Below, piece after piece: positions 1 to 6,539 of a stretch of DNA of 10,363 nucleotides. Each line of letters begins with the position of its first letter. Within the stretch, counting starts at the first letter, position 1. This stretch comes from Bacteroidota bacterium. Its GTDB lineage: Bacteria > Bacteroidota > Bacteroidia > NS11-12g > UBA955. Made by a program: the position numbers and the translations under genes. The DNA lies in NCBI GenBank assembly GCA_027488495.1, contig JAIYBO010000132.1, forward strand, positions 1-10,363. The letters are read 5' to 3'. The notes under the pieces are model-generated. The model was given only the letters and a program-made list of their open reading frames with translations. It did no database searches and was not told the DNA's origin.

Positions 1-89
1 CCCTTTTCATGGGTTTCCTTGGCTTTATCGAGTTGATCCATCAACTCAACAATGTCTTTTTCGAAATCGAACCAGTTTTGATTTGCCAT
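1..89 (-). CDS. accA: Acetyl-CoA carboxylase carboxyltransferase subunit alpha, N-terminus only
   Basis: Only the first 29 codons lie in the window; the gene runs off the left edge. The peptide starts MANQNWFDFEKDIVELMD and continues with a QLDKAKE segment. This resembles the FEK-x-I-x-EL-x-x-QL-x-KAKE helix that opens AccA, the subunit that with AccD moves the carboxyl group from carboxybiotin to acetyl-CoA to give malonyl-CoA in the cytoplasm. The ATG at 89-87 is chosen because the AccA-like helix begins a few residues later and no in-frame start lies closer. A weak match to the -7 promoter box (TTTATTTG) sits at 103-96, six bases before the start. A short hairpin at 112-129 separates it from the gene upstream. 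The identification rests on a short stretch, so another protein with a similar amphipathic N-terminal helix is possible. Confidence 0.65.
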   Translation of the reverse strand, partial: MANQNWFDFEKDIVELMDQLDKAKETHEK

Positions 90-95
90 CGTTTG

Positions 96-103
96 CAAAT
101 AAA
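96..103 (-). promoter_or_regulatory. Weak -7 promoter box before accA
   Basis: The minus strand reads TTTATTTG, one mismatch from the Bacteroidota -7 consensus TAnnTTTG. It ends six bases before the accA ATG, the same placement as the better boxes in this window. Without that placement it would not be called. Confidence 0.3.
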
Positions 104-111
104 TGTATTAA

Positions 112-129
112 GGAAGCATTTCCGCTTCC
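112..129 (-). terminator. Short hairpin between the small membrane protein gene and accA
   Basis: GGAAGC and GCTTCC form a perfect six-base-pair stem around a six-base loop. It lies about 30 bases past the stop codon of the small gene at 158-313. The sequence after the stem on the minus strand is TTAATACATT rather than a clean T tract, so it is at best a weak intrinsic terminator or an RNA-end stabiliser. Confidence 0.35.
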
Positions 130-157
130 ATTTGAAAAGAAAAAATGAATCTACCAA

Positions 158-313
158 TTAAACCCAGTCCATTGCCATGGCAATACCACCAAAAAAGGTA
201 GGCAAGCCAAGCCAAAAAGCTTCAGGTTGAAAAATGGTGCAGTAAGTAAGTGCCAAGCCACTAACAATGGTAAGTGCCCAGTAGCCTTTGGTGTTACGCT
301 TTTGAGTATTCAT
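158..313 (-). CDS. Small two-helix membrane protein, 51 aa, unrecognised
   Basis: This 51-residue reading frame starts with ATG at 313-311 and ends with TAA at 160-158. The product begins MNTQKRNTKGYWALTIVSGL. A positively charged head (K5, R6, K9) is followed by two hydrophobic stretches, about residues 11-28 and 34-49, separated by a short turn around QPEAF. This predicts a two-helix hairpin in the inner membrane with the N-terminus inside. I do not recognise the family and give no function. Support for it being real: it has its own promoter-like pair (TTTTG at 353-349, 20 bases, TATCTTCG at 328-321) ending seven bases before the ATG; it fills the gap between two same-strand genes; and its composition suits a membrane protein. 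It lies upstream of accA on the same strand, with 68 bases between them including a hairpin, so co-transcription is uncertain. Confidence 0.6.
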   Translation of the reverse strand: MNTQKRNTKGYWALTIVSGLALTYCTIFQPEAFWLGLPTFFGGIAMAMDWV

Positions 314-320
314 GATGTTG

Positions 321-353
321 CGAAGATACTGAGATTCACAAAACTACCCAAAA
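321..353 (-). promoter_or_regulatory. Promoter of the small membrane protein gene
   Basis: The minus strand has TTTTG at 353-349 (possible -33 element), a 20-base spacer, then TATCTTCG at 328-321, a one-base variant of the Bacteroidota -7 box TAnnTTTG. The ATG follows after seven bases, so the predicted transcript has almost no leader. It is the only promoter in the window with a convincing -33 element. Confidence 0.5.
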
Positions 354-360
354 GGAATTT

Positions 361-1422
361 TTACTCCGTAACCCTTTCATCCCAAAATCTTACAAACCTG
401 TTGCCCCAAGCCACATCAGCAGAACCACAACTCAGACCTTCACCCATGGCCAGCCGCACGGCTTGAACAGGCAAATTAATTCCCGCCAACGCCAATGCTG
501 AGGTTGTGCCTTGCAAACGCGGATTGATTTCCAATAACCTAGGCGTGCCCTCCGCATCCTCTCGCCATTGCATACCTATGGGACCATCCAGTTCCAATGC
601 TTGCGCCAATTGAATGCAAAATGCTATCAATCCAAAATTTCGGTCTAACCGCCCCGCAACACTAATACCACCTATCATCTTATCACGTGTACGAGGAATA
701 CAAAACAAAGTTTTACCCCCAGAACACAACATATCTACAGAATACTCAATGCCAGGTAAAAAATCACAAATCATCAATGGCACATCAAACAAACCTTCTA
801 CACCCAATCTTTTGCTCCATTCCTCCAATGTCATTGGCAAAACACCCGCCTTGGCTTGTAAAAATTCTCCTGGGACTATCTCATTTACAATGATACCAAA
901 ACCCCTGCTGCCATTACCCAAAACAGGCTTAAAACACAAACTGCCACCCGCCACCTGCATTTCGCTTACACCAGTTTGAAATTCTTCCAAATCCCGCGCG
1001 ACCTTGAATTCCGGTACGGGCAAACCAAGTTTTTGTGCAAAATCAGCCGACTTCCCCTTGTCATTGGCGATGTCAATAGATGTTGAACCACTCACTATCA
1101 CACGAATACCCTCCCCAGCCAAAGCATCCTTGTGCCTCGAAAGCACACCCAACTCCCGCGTTGTGATGGGTAAAATGACATCCACAGACTCCTCCATACA
1201 CACCCTCCGAATCGCTGCCAAATAAGCAGCATCATCTCCACTCGAAGGCATCAGAAAAAAACCGTCGGCCAATGCTTTTCCATAAGCATCCGCATTGGTA
1301 TCACCCACCAAGACCCTCCAACGAGGTTCCTCTTGCAAACACCTAAGTATCCCGGCAAATCCAGGCGCACCAGCCCCTGAAGGTATAAAAATGGTAATGG
1401 CGTGATTTGATTCTTCGGGCAT
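361..1422 (-). CDS. ATP-grasp ligase, carbamoyl-phosphate-synthase-like, substrate unknown
   Basis: This is a 353-residue cytoplasmic ATP-grasp protein. From the ATG at 1422, residues 8-115 form a Rossmann-like pre-ATP-grasp domain (SGAGAPGFAG near 15-24, then VGDTNADAYG). The ATP-grasp fold follows, with the nucleotide-binding lysine in CFKPVLGNGSRGFG (K165), a metal-side EYSVD at 226-230, and the Mg-binding E298-x-N300 in LLEINPRLQGTT. These features match the family that activates a carboxylate as acyl-phosphate and joins it to an amine or thiol, nearest in my recall to carbamoyl-phosphate synthase large-chain-like proteins. The substrate cannot be read from the sequence. An in-frame TTG at 1443 would add seven residues, but the ATG at 1422 is preferred because a -7 box (TAACTTCG) ends eight bases before it and would lie inside the longer version. 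The peroxidase gene ends 46 bases upstream on the same strand. Family assignment is firm; function is open. Confidence 0.85.
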   Translation of the reverse strand: MPEESNHAITIFIPSGAGAPGFAGILRCLQEEPRWRVLVGDTNADAYGKALADGFFLMPSSGDDAAYLAAIRRVCMEESVDVILPITTRELGVLSRHKDALAGEGIRVIVSGSTSIDIANDKGKSADFAQKLGLPVPEFKVARDLEEFQTGVSEMQVAGGSLCFKPVLGNGSRGFGIIVNEIVPGEFLQAKAGVLPMTLEEWSKRLGVEGLFDVPLMICDFLPGIEYSVDMLCSGGKTLFCIPRTRDKMIGGISVAGRLDRNFGLIAFCIQLAQALELDGPIGMQWREDAEGTPRLLEINPRLQGTTSALALAGINLPVQAVRLAMGEGLSCGSADVAWGNRFVRFWDERVTE

Positions 1423-1430
1423 ATGAAATG

Positions 1431-1438
1431 CGAAGTTA
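1431..1438 (-). promoter_or_regulatory. -7 promoter box of the ATP-grasp gene
   Basis: The minus strand reads TAACTTCG followed by CA, the same TAnnTTCGCA form seen before the small membrane protein gene, folK and the flippase. It ends eight bases before the ATG at 1422. No clear -33 TTTG is seen at the usual distance. Confidence 0.45.
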
Positions 1439-1468
1439 CCCAATTCCTATCAACGCACTTGCCCTATA

Positions 1469-2659
1469 TCAATTAGCAAAAGGATCAGAATACTTCTGAT
1501 CTGTCACAAAAGTATAGTCGGTTAAAGTACGCAAAAACGCCACCAAAGCATCCTTTTCCTCACTTGAGAAATTCATGCGCATGGGCTGGCCGTTTAACAT
1601 CTTTAAATTGGCATCCAAATGCGGGTGCGCTTGAATCCCCTTGCTGTAATGATCCACCACAGCTTCCAAAGTTGCGAACCTACCATCGTGCATATATGGA
1701 CCCGTTAATTCAACGTTGCGCAAACTTGGAATTCTAAATTTTCCATTGCCTTTGCCATTGTCCGCATAATTTTTATCCAAACCAACGTTGGCAGTCCCGG
1801 CAACTGTAGGTGCTCCATAAGACCCACCTGGATCATCTGGCGCGCTGAAGTTGTCGCCGGCATGACACTTTGAGCAATTGGCCCTGTTGGAGAAGAATAT
1901 TTCTCTTCCCATCTTTTCCAAAGTGGTAAATTGAGCCTTACCGGCCATCACATTGTCATGTTTGGAATTCATGGAAATCATGGAACTTAAAAAATGCGTA
2001 ATCGCCATGGCTATTCGTTTACGAGTTATCTCTTCAGTACCAAAAGCTTCTTTGAACAAAGGACCGTAATAGGATTCCAACGCCAATTTCTTTTCCAACA
2101 TTTCATCAGATTCCATTCCCATCTCAATGTGATCAAAAACCGGACGCAAACTCAAGTCCATAGTAGACTTTGCTCGTGAATCCCAAAACAAATTATTAAA
2201 CGTAACAGGATTGTTCATACTCATGCTGTTACGCTTCGTGGTTTTACCACCAAAACCCGTACTCACCATCATGCGATCGCTGAACGCCAAGGCCTGGTGA
2301 TGGCAACTACCACATGAAACCGTATTATTCAAACTCATGCGCTTGTCGTAAAACAAAACACGACCCAACTGCGCACCTGCACTGCTGAAACTGCTTGCAG
2401 CGTCTTTCATGTCTGCATCCACTTCGCCTTGCTGATTCGGGAAAAACCCAGTATTCGCCACCTTCCCAAACAACAAATGCTTCACATTCAAAGACCCCAT
2501 CAATGCAGTCTCTACTGTTTCGTAATCAAATGCTTTGCTCGGCAATTTGGGCGTGGTCAATTTGTTCCCGCCACCGATATTTCCACTTTCACAAGAGCTG
2601 ATAGCCAATGCCGCCAAACCCACAAAAGCGCCTATTCCAATCCAAGTTTTTTGTTTCAT
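1469..2659 (-). CDS. Lipoprotein di-haem cytochrome c peroxidase / MauG family
   Basis: This 396-residue exported di-haem c-type cytochrome belongs to the bacterial cytochrome c peroxidase/MauG family, which reduces hydrogen peroxide or performs related haem oxidations. The N-terminus is a lipoprotein signal: K2 and K4, a hydrophobic core, then ISSC with the lipidated cysteine at C23. Two haem-binding motifs are present, CGSCH at 116-120 and CSKCH at 262-266, about the separation usual for the family. A conserved stretch GPYMHDGRFATLEAVVDHY near 320-338 carries the Met/His that can serve as distal axial ligand of the C-terminal haem. It should sit on a membrane face in the periplasm. It is divergent from the PHP phosphatase gene across 171 bases, with a -7 box at 2703-2696 and an A-rich leader of roughly 30 bases. 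Whether it is a true peroxidase or a MauG-like oxidase cannot be decided here. Confidence 0.9.
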   Translation of the reverse strand: MKQKTWIGIGAFVGLAALAISSCESGNIGGGNKLTTPKLPSKAFDYETVETALMGSLNVKHLLFGKVANTGFFPNQQGEVDADMKDAASSFSSAGAQLGRVLFYDKRMSLNNTVSCGSCHHQALAFSDRMMVSTGFGGKTTKRNSMSMNNPVTFNNLFWDSRAKSTMDLSLRPVFDHIEMGMESDEMLEKKLALESYYGPLFKEAFGTEEITRKRIAMAITHFLSSMISMNSKHDNVMAGKAQFTTLEKMGREIFFSNRANCSKCHAGDNFSAPDDPGGSYGAPTVAGTANVGLDKNYADNGKGNGKFRIPSLRNVELTGPYMHDGRFATLEAVVDHYSKGIQAHPHLDANLKMLNGQPMRMNFSSEEKDALVAFLRTLTDYTFVTDQKYSDPFAN

Positions 2660-2695
2660 AATTTTAATTATTTAGTTGAACCATTTTACATTCAA

Positions 2696-2703
2696 CAAAT
2701 TTA
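2696..2703 (-). promoter_or_regulatory. -7 promoter box of the cytochrome c peroxidase gene
   Basis: The minus strand reads TAAATTTG, a full match to TAnnTTTG. It lies 36 bases before the ATG at 2659, so the mRNA would have a leader of about 30 bases, ending in the A-rich stretch TAATTAAAATT that commonly serves for ribosome entry in this phylum. Confidence 0.5.
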
Positions 2704-2718
2704 GAAGTGAAATTATGG

Positions 2719-2747
2719 CGAAAATTACAACACAACAAATATTTTCG
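2719..2747. promoter_or_regulatory. Spaced inverted repeat upstream of the peroxidase promoter, possible operator
   Basis: CGAAAAT at 2719-2725 and ATTTTCG at 2741-2747 are perfect seven-base inverted arms separated by 15 bases. They begin 16 bases upstream of the peroxidase -7 box, over the region where a -33 element or an activator site would lie. The arms could bind a dimeric regulator. The region is A/T rich, so a chance repeat is possible. The rest of the 2660-2830 gap holds the two divergent promoters and nothing else I can name. Confidence 0.3.
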
Positions 2748-2817
2748 ACAAAAATCGCAAATAACAAACCCTTTGAGCCAATTATTAACTATTTATTCAT
2801 CCACCTTGAAGAAATGC

Positions 2818-2825
2818 TAAATTTG
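2818..2825 (+). promoter_or_regulatory. -7 promoter box of the PHP phosphatase gene
   Basis: TAAATTTG matches TAnnTTTG exactly and ends five bases before the ATG at 2831. With initiation some four to six bases past the box, the transcript would start at or next to the start codon. No good -33 element is visible. Confidence 0.5.
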
Positions 2826-2830
2826 TAAAT

Positions 2831-3523
2831 ATGATTGATTTTCACAACCACTTATTACCCGGTATCGACGATGGTTCTCCCGATGTAGATACCTCCTTGG
2901 CTCTATTTAAAGGCATGGCAGAATTGGGTTTTGATGAAATCATTTGTACCCCACATATCATTGCAGACACCCATCCCAACAACCCTACAACCATTTCGCA
3001 GGCCGCCGATGTCCTAAAAGAGGAGTCCAAAAAATTGGGGGTGGAATTGGATTTTAGATTTGCCGCAGAATATATGCTCGACGATACCTTTCAACAGGCA
3101 CTTTCGTCCAAACAGCCTCTGCTTAAACTACACGGAAACCGGATTTTGGTTGAATTTAGCTACATCCAAAAGCCAAGCAAGGTAGAGAACTTTAGTTTCG
3201 AACTCCAAATTGCTGGATACGAACCCGTTCTCGCCCACCCCGAAAGATATATGTACTATCACAAACAAATGGGATTCTATGAGCACCTGAAAGATCTGGG
3301 TTTTGAACTTCAACTCAACCTACTATCTCTCACGCCCTATTACGGCAAAGAAGTTCAGAAGGTTGCCAATCACCTGCTCAAAAATGGCATGTACGATTTT
3401 GCATGCACAGACTTGCACCATCAAAGACACCTTGATGCCCTAAAAGCACACTTCACACCCCATTCGCTGAAAGAACTTTTCAGCCAATTCAAACTCAAAA
3501 ATCAAGAACTTTCGGCCCTTTAA
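2831..3523 (+). CDS. PHP-domain tyrosine-protein phosphatase, CpsB/CapC/YwqE type
   Basis: This 230-residue soluble protein has the metal-binding signature of the PHP fold in order: H5 and H7 in DFHNHLLPGIDDGS with D13/D14, H42 in TPHII, E80 in AAEYMLDD, E108 in ILVEFS, H136 in LAHPERY, and D194/H196 in CTDLHH. This is the pattern of manganese-dependent phosphotyrosine phosphatases (CpsB, YwqE), which dephosphorylate the tyrosine kinase controlling capsule or exopolysaccharide assembly. Length is near the usual 230-260. No cognate kinase (Wzc type) is in the window, so the substrate is inferred from the family. The ATG at 2831 starts directly at the conserved MIDFHNH, leaving no room for another start. 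It converges on the M16 peptidase gene with overlapping stop codons. Confidence 0.88.
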   Translation: MIDFHNHLLPGIDDGSPDVDTSLALFKGMAELGFDEIICTPHIIADTHPNNPTTISQAADVLKEESKKLGVELDFRFAAEYMLDDTFQQALSSKQPLLKLHGNRILVEFSYIQKPSKVENFSFELQIAGYEPVLAHPERYMYYHKQMGFYEHLKDLGFELQLNLLSLTPYYGKEVQKVANHLLKNGMYDFACTDLHHQRHLDALKAHFTPHSLKELFSQFKLKNQELSAL

Positions 3524-3532
3524 AATCCGAAA
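3510..3532. terminator. Hairpin across the overlapping stop codons of two convergent genes
   Basis: TTTCGG at 3510-3515 and CCGAAA at 3527-3532 form a six-base-pair stem with an 11-base loop. The loop contains the shared TTAA that supplies both stop codons. The symmetric placement suggests a bidirectional terminator or a convergence point for RNA polymerases. There is no proper T tract on either side, so this is tentative. Confidence 0.3.
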
Positions 3533-6480
3533 ATTTCGTCAATTCCCAGCTCTACAACCTTGCCGTATCGGCCCAAATCGTCCTTCGTAATCAACTTGCG
3601 ATCAGCTACAACCGCCATTGTGTAAGGCTTCCCACTCACCCTCTCTTTATGAAAAGCGGCCACATCGTCCATCGTTAGTTTCGACAACACCGCATATTGC
3701 TCGAGGTTTGGCACCACCTGCGAAAATCCCATTTCCTCCCTGTAATCGAAAACATTGATGTAACTGCTTGGATCCATTCGATTCGTTTCGATTTGATTCA
3801 TCAAACTTTTCTTCGCCAAATCAAAAACCTCAGCATTTTTTGGCAATGCCGTGAGCAATTCATTCATCGCCGCCACCGCATCATGAAATTTATCGGCCTG
3901 AGTACCCACATAACCCACCATCATATTGCTCTTTCCCTTGGCATTTCCTGTGCGATACACTGCATATGTGCTATAAGCCAACGCCTTGGCCTCGCGAATG
4001 TTTTGAAATACCACACTACTCATATCACCACCAAAATATTGGTTAAACGCATTCACCATCGGTGCTTCTGATTCGCTCAAAACAGAACCCTTATAAAACC
4101 AATTGATGCTCGCCTGTACCTGTTTGTAATGCGCAAAATAGACCACGGGCTTGGTTTGCGTTTGCTCCACAAACAATTGATTTACCGGCTTGGACTTTTC
4201 CAAATCAAACGCCAATTCGTGCTTGGTCTGGTCTTTTGGCATGCGGTGTAGCTTTAACAATGTACTCGCCAACATCGCCCTGTCCCGGGCACCATAATAA
4301 TCCATGGTATGCTTGATGTTTTTCATGCCCACAATCAACTTCACCAAATCCTCGGCTTTCATTTTTTTCAATTCTTCATTGCTCAATACATTCGTATATG
4401 GATTCTTCGGTCCGTATGTGGCATAAGCCGACAACGCACTGCGAATGGCCCCCGCATTGGTCTTAATGTCCTCCCGACCCTTTAAAATATCATCAACCAA
4501 ACCCGCAAACACCGCCTCATCCACCTTGGGCGAATTGATCAACTTCTCCAACAACCAAACCGCTGAATCGAAATATTCCTCCGGACCGTTTACACCAATC
4601 ACAAAAGACTTGTCCGATGCACCCGTCCCAAAACTACAACCCCAACGATAAAACGCCTTACTCACGTCTTCGGCACTGTATCCATCAGTTCCCACCAACC
4701 TCAAATACGAAGCCACCAAGTCCAACGATTTGTTATGCCACTTTCCGTATTCATACTTGTACGCCAAATCAAACAATCTGTTTTCCTTGTTTTTTACGTA
4801 CCTCAAAACGGCCGGACCTACATACTCCTTTTCAATCACTGTTTTCAAGTCTACCACCACCGGCTTCATCGATTCCGCAGGCACCGCCAACCACTGCTTC
4901 ACAAATTCACTCTGCTTGTCGCGATTCAATTCCACTGGATGAATCTCCGGCTTCTCAATTTTCTCCGCATCAGGCTTCTCTCCCTTTCGCTTGTAAACCA
5001 CCGCCCGATCCACATTCAAATATTCATTGGCAAAATCCACCAAATATTCCTTGTTCATCATTTTCATCATCGCCAATTCATTGAATTTATCGCGATAATC
5101 CATGCTCTGTATGAATGCGTCTTTCAGCAAAAAGCATCGACTGCTATTATCGTCGAATGCCCTAATTTTTTCAATCTCTTTATTTAAAACGATGGCCTGC
5201 AGCAAATTGGCATCAAACTCTCCTTTTCTGATTTTTTCCAATTCATCTAACAACAACTGCTTCACCTCTTCCAAAGTTTGTCCCACCTTCGGCGTACCCT
5301 CCAAGTAGAAGATCCCATAATCCGCCATCTGTTCCACACCGCTGTGCGCGCCCAAAACCTTTTGCTTCAATACCAAATTCACATCAATCAACCCAGCCTT
5401 TGAATTGTTCAACAACAAATCAATCAATTTGGCCGCGCGCGATTCCTCCGATCCCGCATTTGGAATCCTAAAACCAATGTTCACACTTTCCGCATCTGGA
5501 CCAAATACCTCATAAATCCGCTCTTGATTTTTGGGCGTTTCCAATTCAAAAGCATAACTCATCACATCCTTACTCACCATATAAGCAAATTTATTGGCCA
5601 CCTCCGCCGCCACAGCATCCGGATCAAAATCACCACTCATAATAATAGCCATATTGTTCGGCACATAATACTCATTGTAATAATTGCGAATGGCCTCCAA
5701 ACTCGGATTCTTCAAATGCTCAACCGTTCCAATGGTGGTCTGCAAACCGTAATTGTGCTTCCTGAACAAATCAGCCATCATCAACTCATACACCTTCTCG
5801 CCTTCGCGATCCAATGATATGTTCTTCTCCTCATACACCGCCTCCAACTCCGTATGAAACAACCTCAACACCGGATTTCTGAATCGCTCCGCCTCCAAAG
5901 TCAACCACTTACTCAACATGTTCGATGGGATATCATTGATATACACCGTTTCATCTGTACTCGTAAAAGCATTGGTGCCCTGTGCGCCCAAGGCCTGACA
6001 CATTTTGTCGTACTCATTGGCAATGGAAAATTTGGCCGCGAGCTGACTTACACTATCAATCGCGCGATACAAACTCTTACGTTCCCCAGCATCCTTGGTA
6101 TGGTTGTATTTTTCATACAACGCATCAATTTGCTTCAACAAAGGCTCCTCTTTTTTCCAGTCCAAACTTCCGTAACGATCTGTGCCCTTGAACAACATGT
6201 GCTCTAAGTAATGCGCCAACCCAGTATTCGTTGCAGGGTCGTTCTTCGATCCCGTTTTCACCGCCACCATCGTATACACACGGGGCGATTTCTTTTGGTT
6301 CGATGTAATCAATGTAAGCCCATTGGCGAACGTATAATACCTCACATTCAACGGATCGTTGGCATAACTGGTTACTTTCCACTGAGGCGTTTCCTCCACG
6401 TTGAAACCACGAATCACATCCTGCGCCTGAGCAAACAAAACGCTAATCAACAATCCCATCAAACTGAAATACTGTTTCAT
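3520..6480 (-). CDS. Secreted M16 family zinc metallopeptidase (insulinase/pitrilysin type)
   Basis: This 986-residue protein is a full tandem-domain M16 peptidase, cutting peptides inside a clam-shell chamber. Residues 1 to about 20 (MKQYFSLMGLLISVLFAQA) form a Sec signal peptide, so it acts in the periplasm or is exported. The inverted zinc motif HYLEH is at H90-H94, inside GLAHYLEHMLFKGT. The remaining zinc glutamate lies in LEAVYEEKN, about residues 212-220. A segment of about 70 residues (108-178) lies between HxxEH and GTNAFTSTDETVY and looks helical and charged. The C-terminal half lacks a second HxxEH but has REAKALAY (R829, Y836), the substrate-binding Arg/Tyr pair of the inactive domain. 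ATG at 6480 is preferred to an in-frame TTG at 6489, because the signal peptide starts properly there and the -7 box overlaps the TTG. It is divergent from folK. Confidence 0.93.
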   Translation of the reverse strand: MKQYFSLMGLLISVLFAQAQDVIRGFNVEETPQWKVTSYANDPLNVRYYTFANGLTLITSNQKKSPRVYTMVAVKTGSKNDPATNTGLAHYLEHMLFKGTDRYGSLDWKKEEPLLKQIDALYEKYNHTKDAGERKSLYRAIDSVSQLAAKFSIANEYDKMCQALGAQGTNAFTSTDETVYINDIPSNMLSKWLTLEAERFRNPVLRLFHTELEAVYEEKNISLDREGEKVYELMMADLFRKHNYGLQTTIGTVEHLKNPSLEAIRNYYNEYYVPNNMAIIMSGDFDPDAVAAEVANKFAYMVSKDVMSYAFELETPKNQERIYEVFGPDAESVNIGFRIPNAGSEESRAAKLIDLLLNNSKAGLIDVNLVLKQKVLGAHSGVEQMADYGIFYLEGTPKVGQTLEEVKQLLLDELEKIRKGEFDANLLQAIVLNKEIEKIRAFDDNSSRCFLLKDAFIQSMDYRDKFNELAMMKMMNKEYLVDFANEYLNVDRAVVYKRKGEKPDAEKIEKPEIHPVELNRDKQSEFVKQWLAVPAESMKPVVVDLKTVIEKEYVGPAVLRYVKNKENRLFDLAYKYEYGKWHNKSLDLVASYLRLVGTDGYSAEDVSKAFYRWGCSFGTGASDKSFVIGVNGPEEYFDSAVWLLEKLINSPKVDEAVFAGLVDDILKGREDIKTNAGAIRSALSAYATYGPKNPYTNVLSNEELKKMKAEDLVKLIVGMKNIKHTMDYYGARDRAMLASTLLKLHRMPKDQTKHELAFDLEKSKPVNQLFVEQTQTKPVVYFAHYKQVQASINWFYKGSVLSESEAPMVNAFNQYFGGDMSSVVFQNIREAKALAYSTYAVYRTGNAKGKSNMMVGYVGTQADKFHDAVAAMNELLTALPKNAEVFDLAKKSLMNQIETNRMDPSSYINVFDYREEMGFSQVVPNLEQYAVLSKLTMDDVAAFHKERVSGKPYTMAVVADRKLITKDDLGRYGKVVELGIDEIFGF

Positions 6481-6486
6481 AAAGCA

Positions 6487-6494
6487 CAAAAATA
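6487..6494 (-). promoter_or_regulatory. -7 promoter box of the M16 peptidase gene
   Basis: The minus strand reads TATTTTTG, a full match to TAnnTTTG, ending six bases before the ATG at 6480. It covers the alternative TTG codon at 6489, which is the main argument against that start. The box lies 29 bases from the folK box on the opposite strand, so the two promoters share a compact divergent region. Confidence 0.5.
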
Positions 6495-6523
6495 GGATAT
6501 CCCCATCATCCGCACACTCTGTT

Positions 6524-6531
6524 TATCTTCG
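6524..6531 (+). promoter_or_regulatory. -7 promoter box of folK and the plus-strand gene run
   Basis: TATCTTCG followed by CA ends eight bases before the folK ATG at 6540. The same ten-base string TATCTTCGCA precedes the small membrane protein gene and the flippase gene. No convincing -33 element is seen at the normal distance. Confidence 0.5.
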
Positions 6532-6539
6532 CAAACTAT

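Noticed and set aside
227..466. Plus-strand 79-codon frame across the end of the ATP-grasp gene
   Set aside because: It overlaps the C-terminus of the ATP-grasp protein and the better-supported minus-strand small membrane protein. It has no promoter box and no recognisable sequence.
1423..1443. TTG start giving a seven-residue longer ATP-grasp protein
   Set aside because: The extension contains the -7 promoter box, and the ATG at 1422 sits at the standard distance from it.
4617..5187. Long plus-strand open frames (155 and 150 codons) inside the M16 peptidase gene
   Set aside because: They overlap each other and lie antisense to a peptidase with clear motifs. Their products are low-complexity Ser/Pro/His/Phe sequences, as expected from reading the antisense of C-poor coding DNA, and no promoter precedes them.
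6481..6489. TTG start giving a three-residue longer M16 peptidase
   Set aside because: The TTG lies inside the TATTTTTG box, and the ATG at 6480 gives a normal signal peptide (MKQYFSL...).
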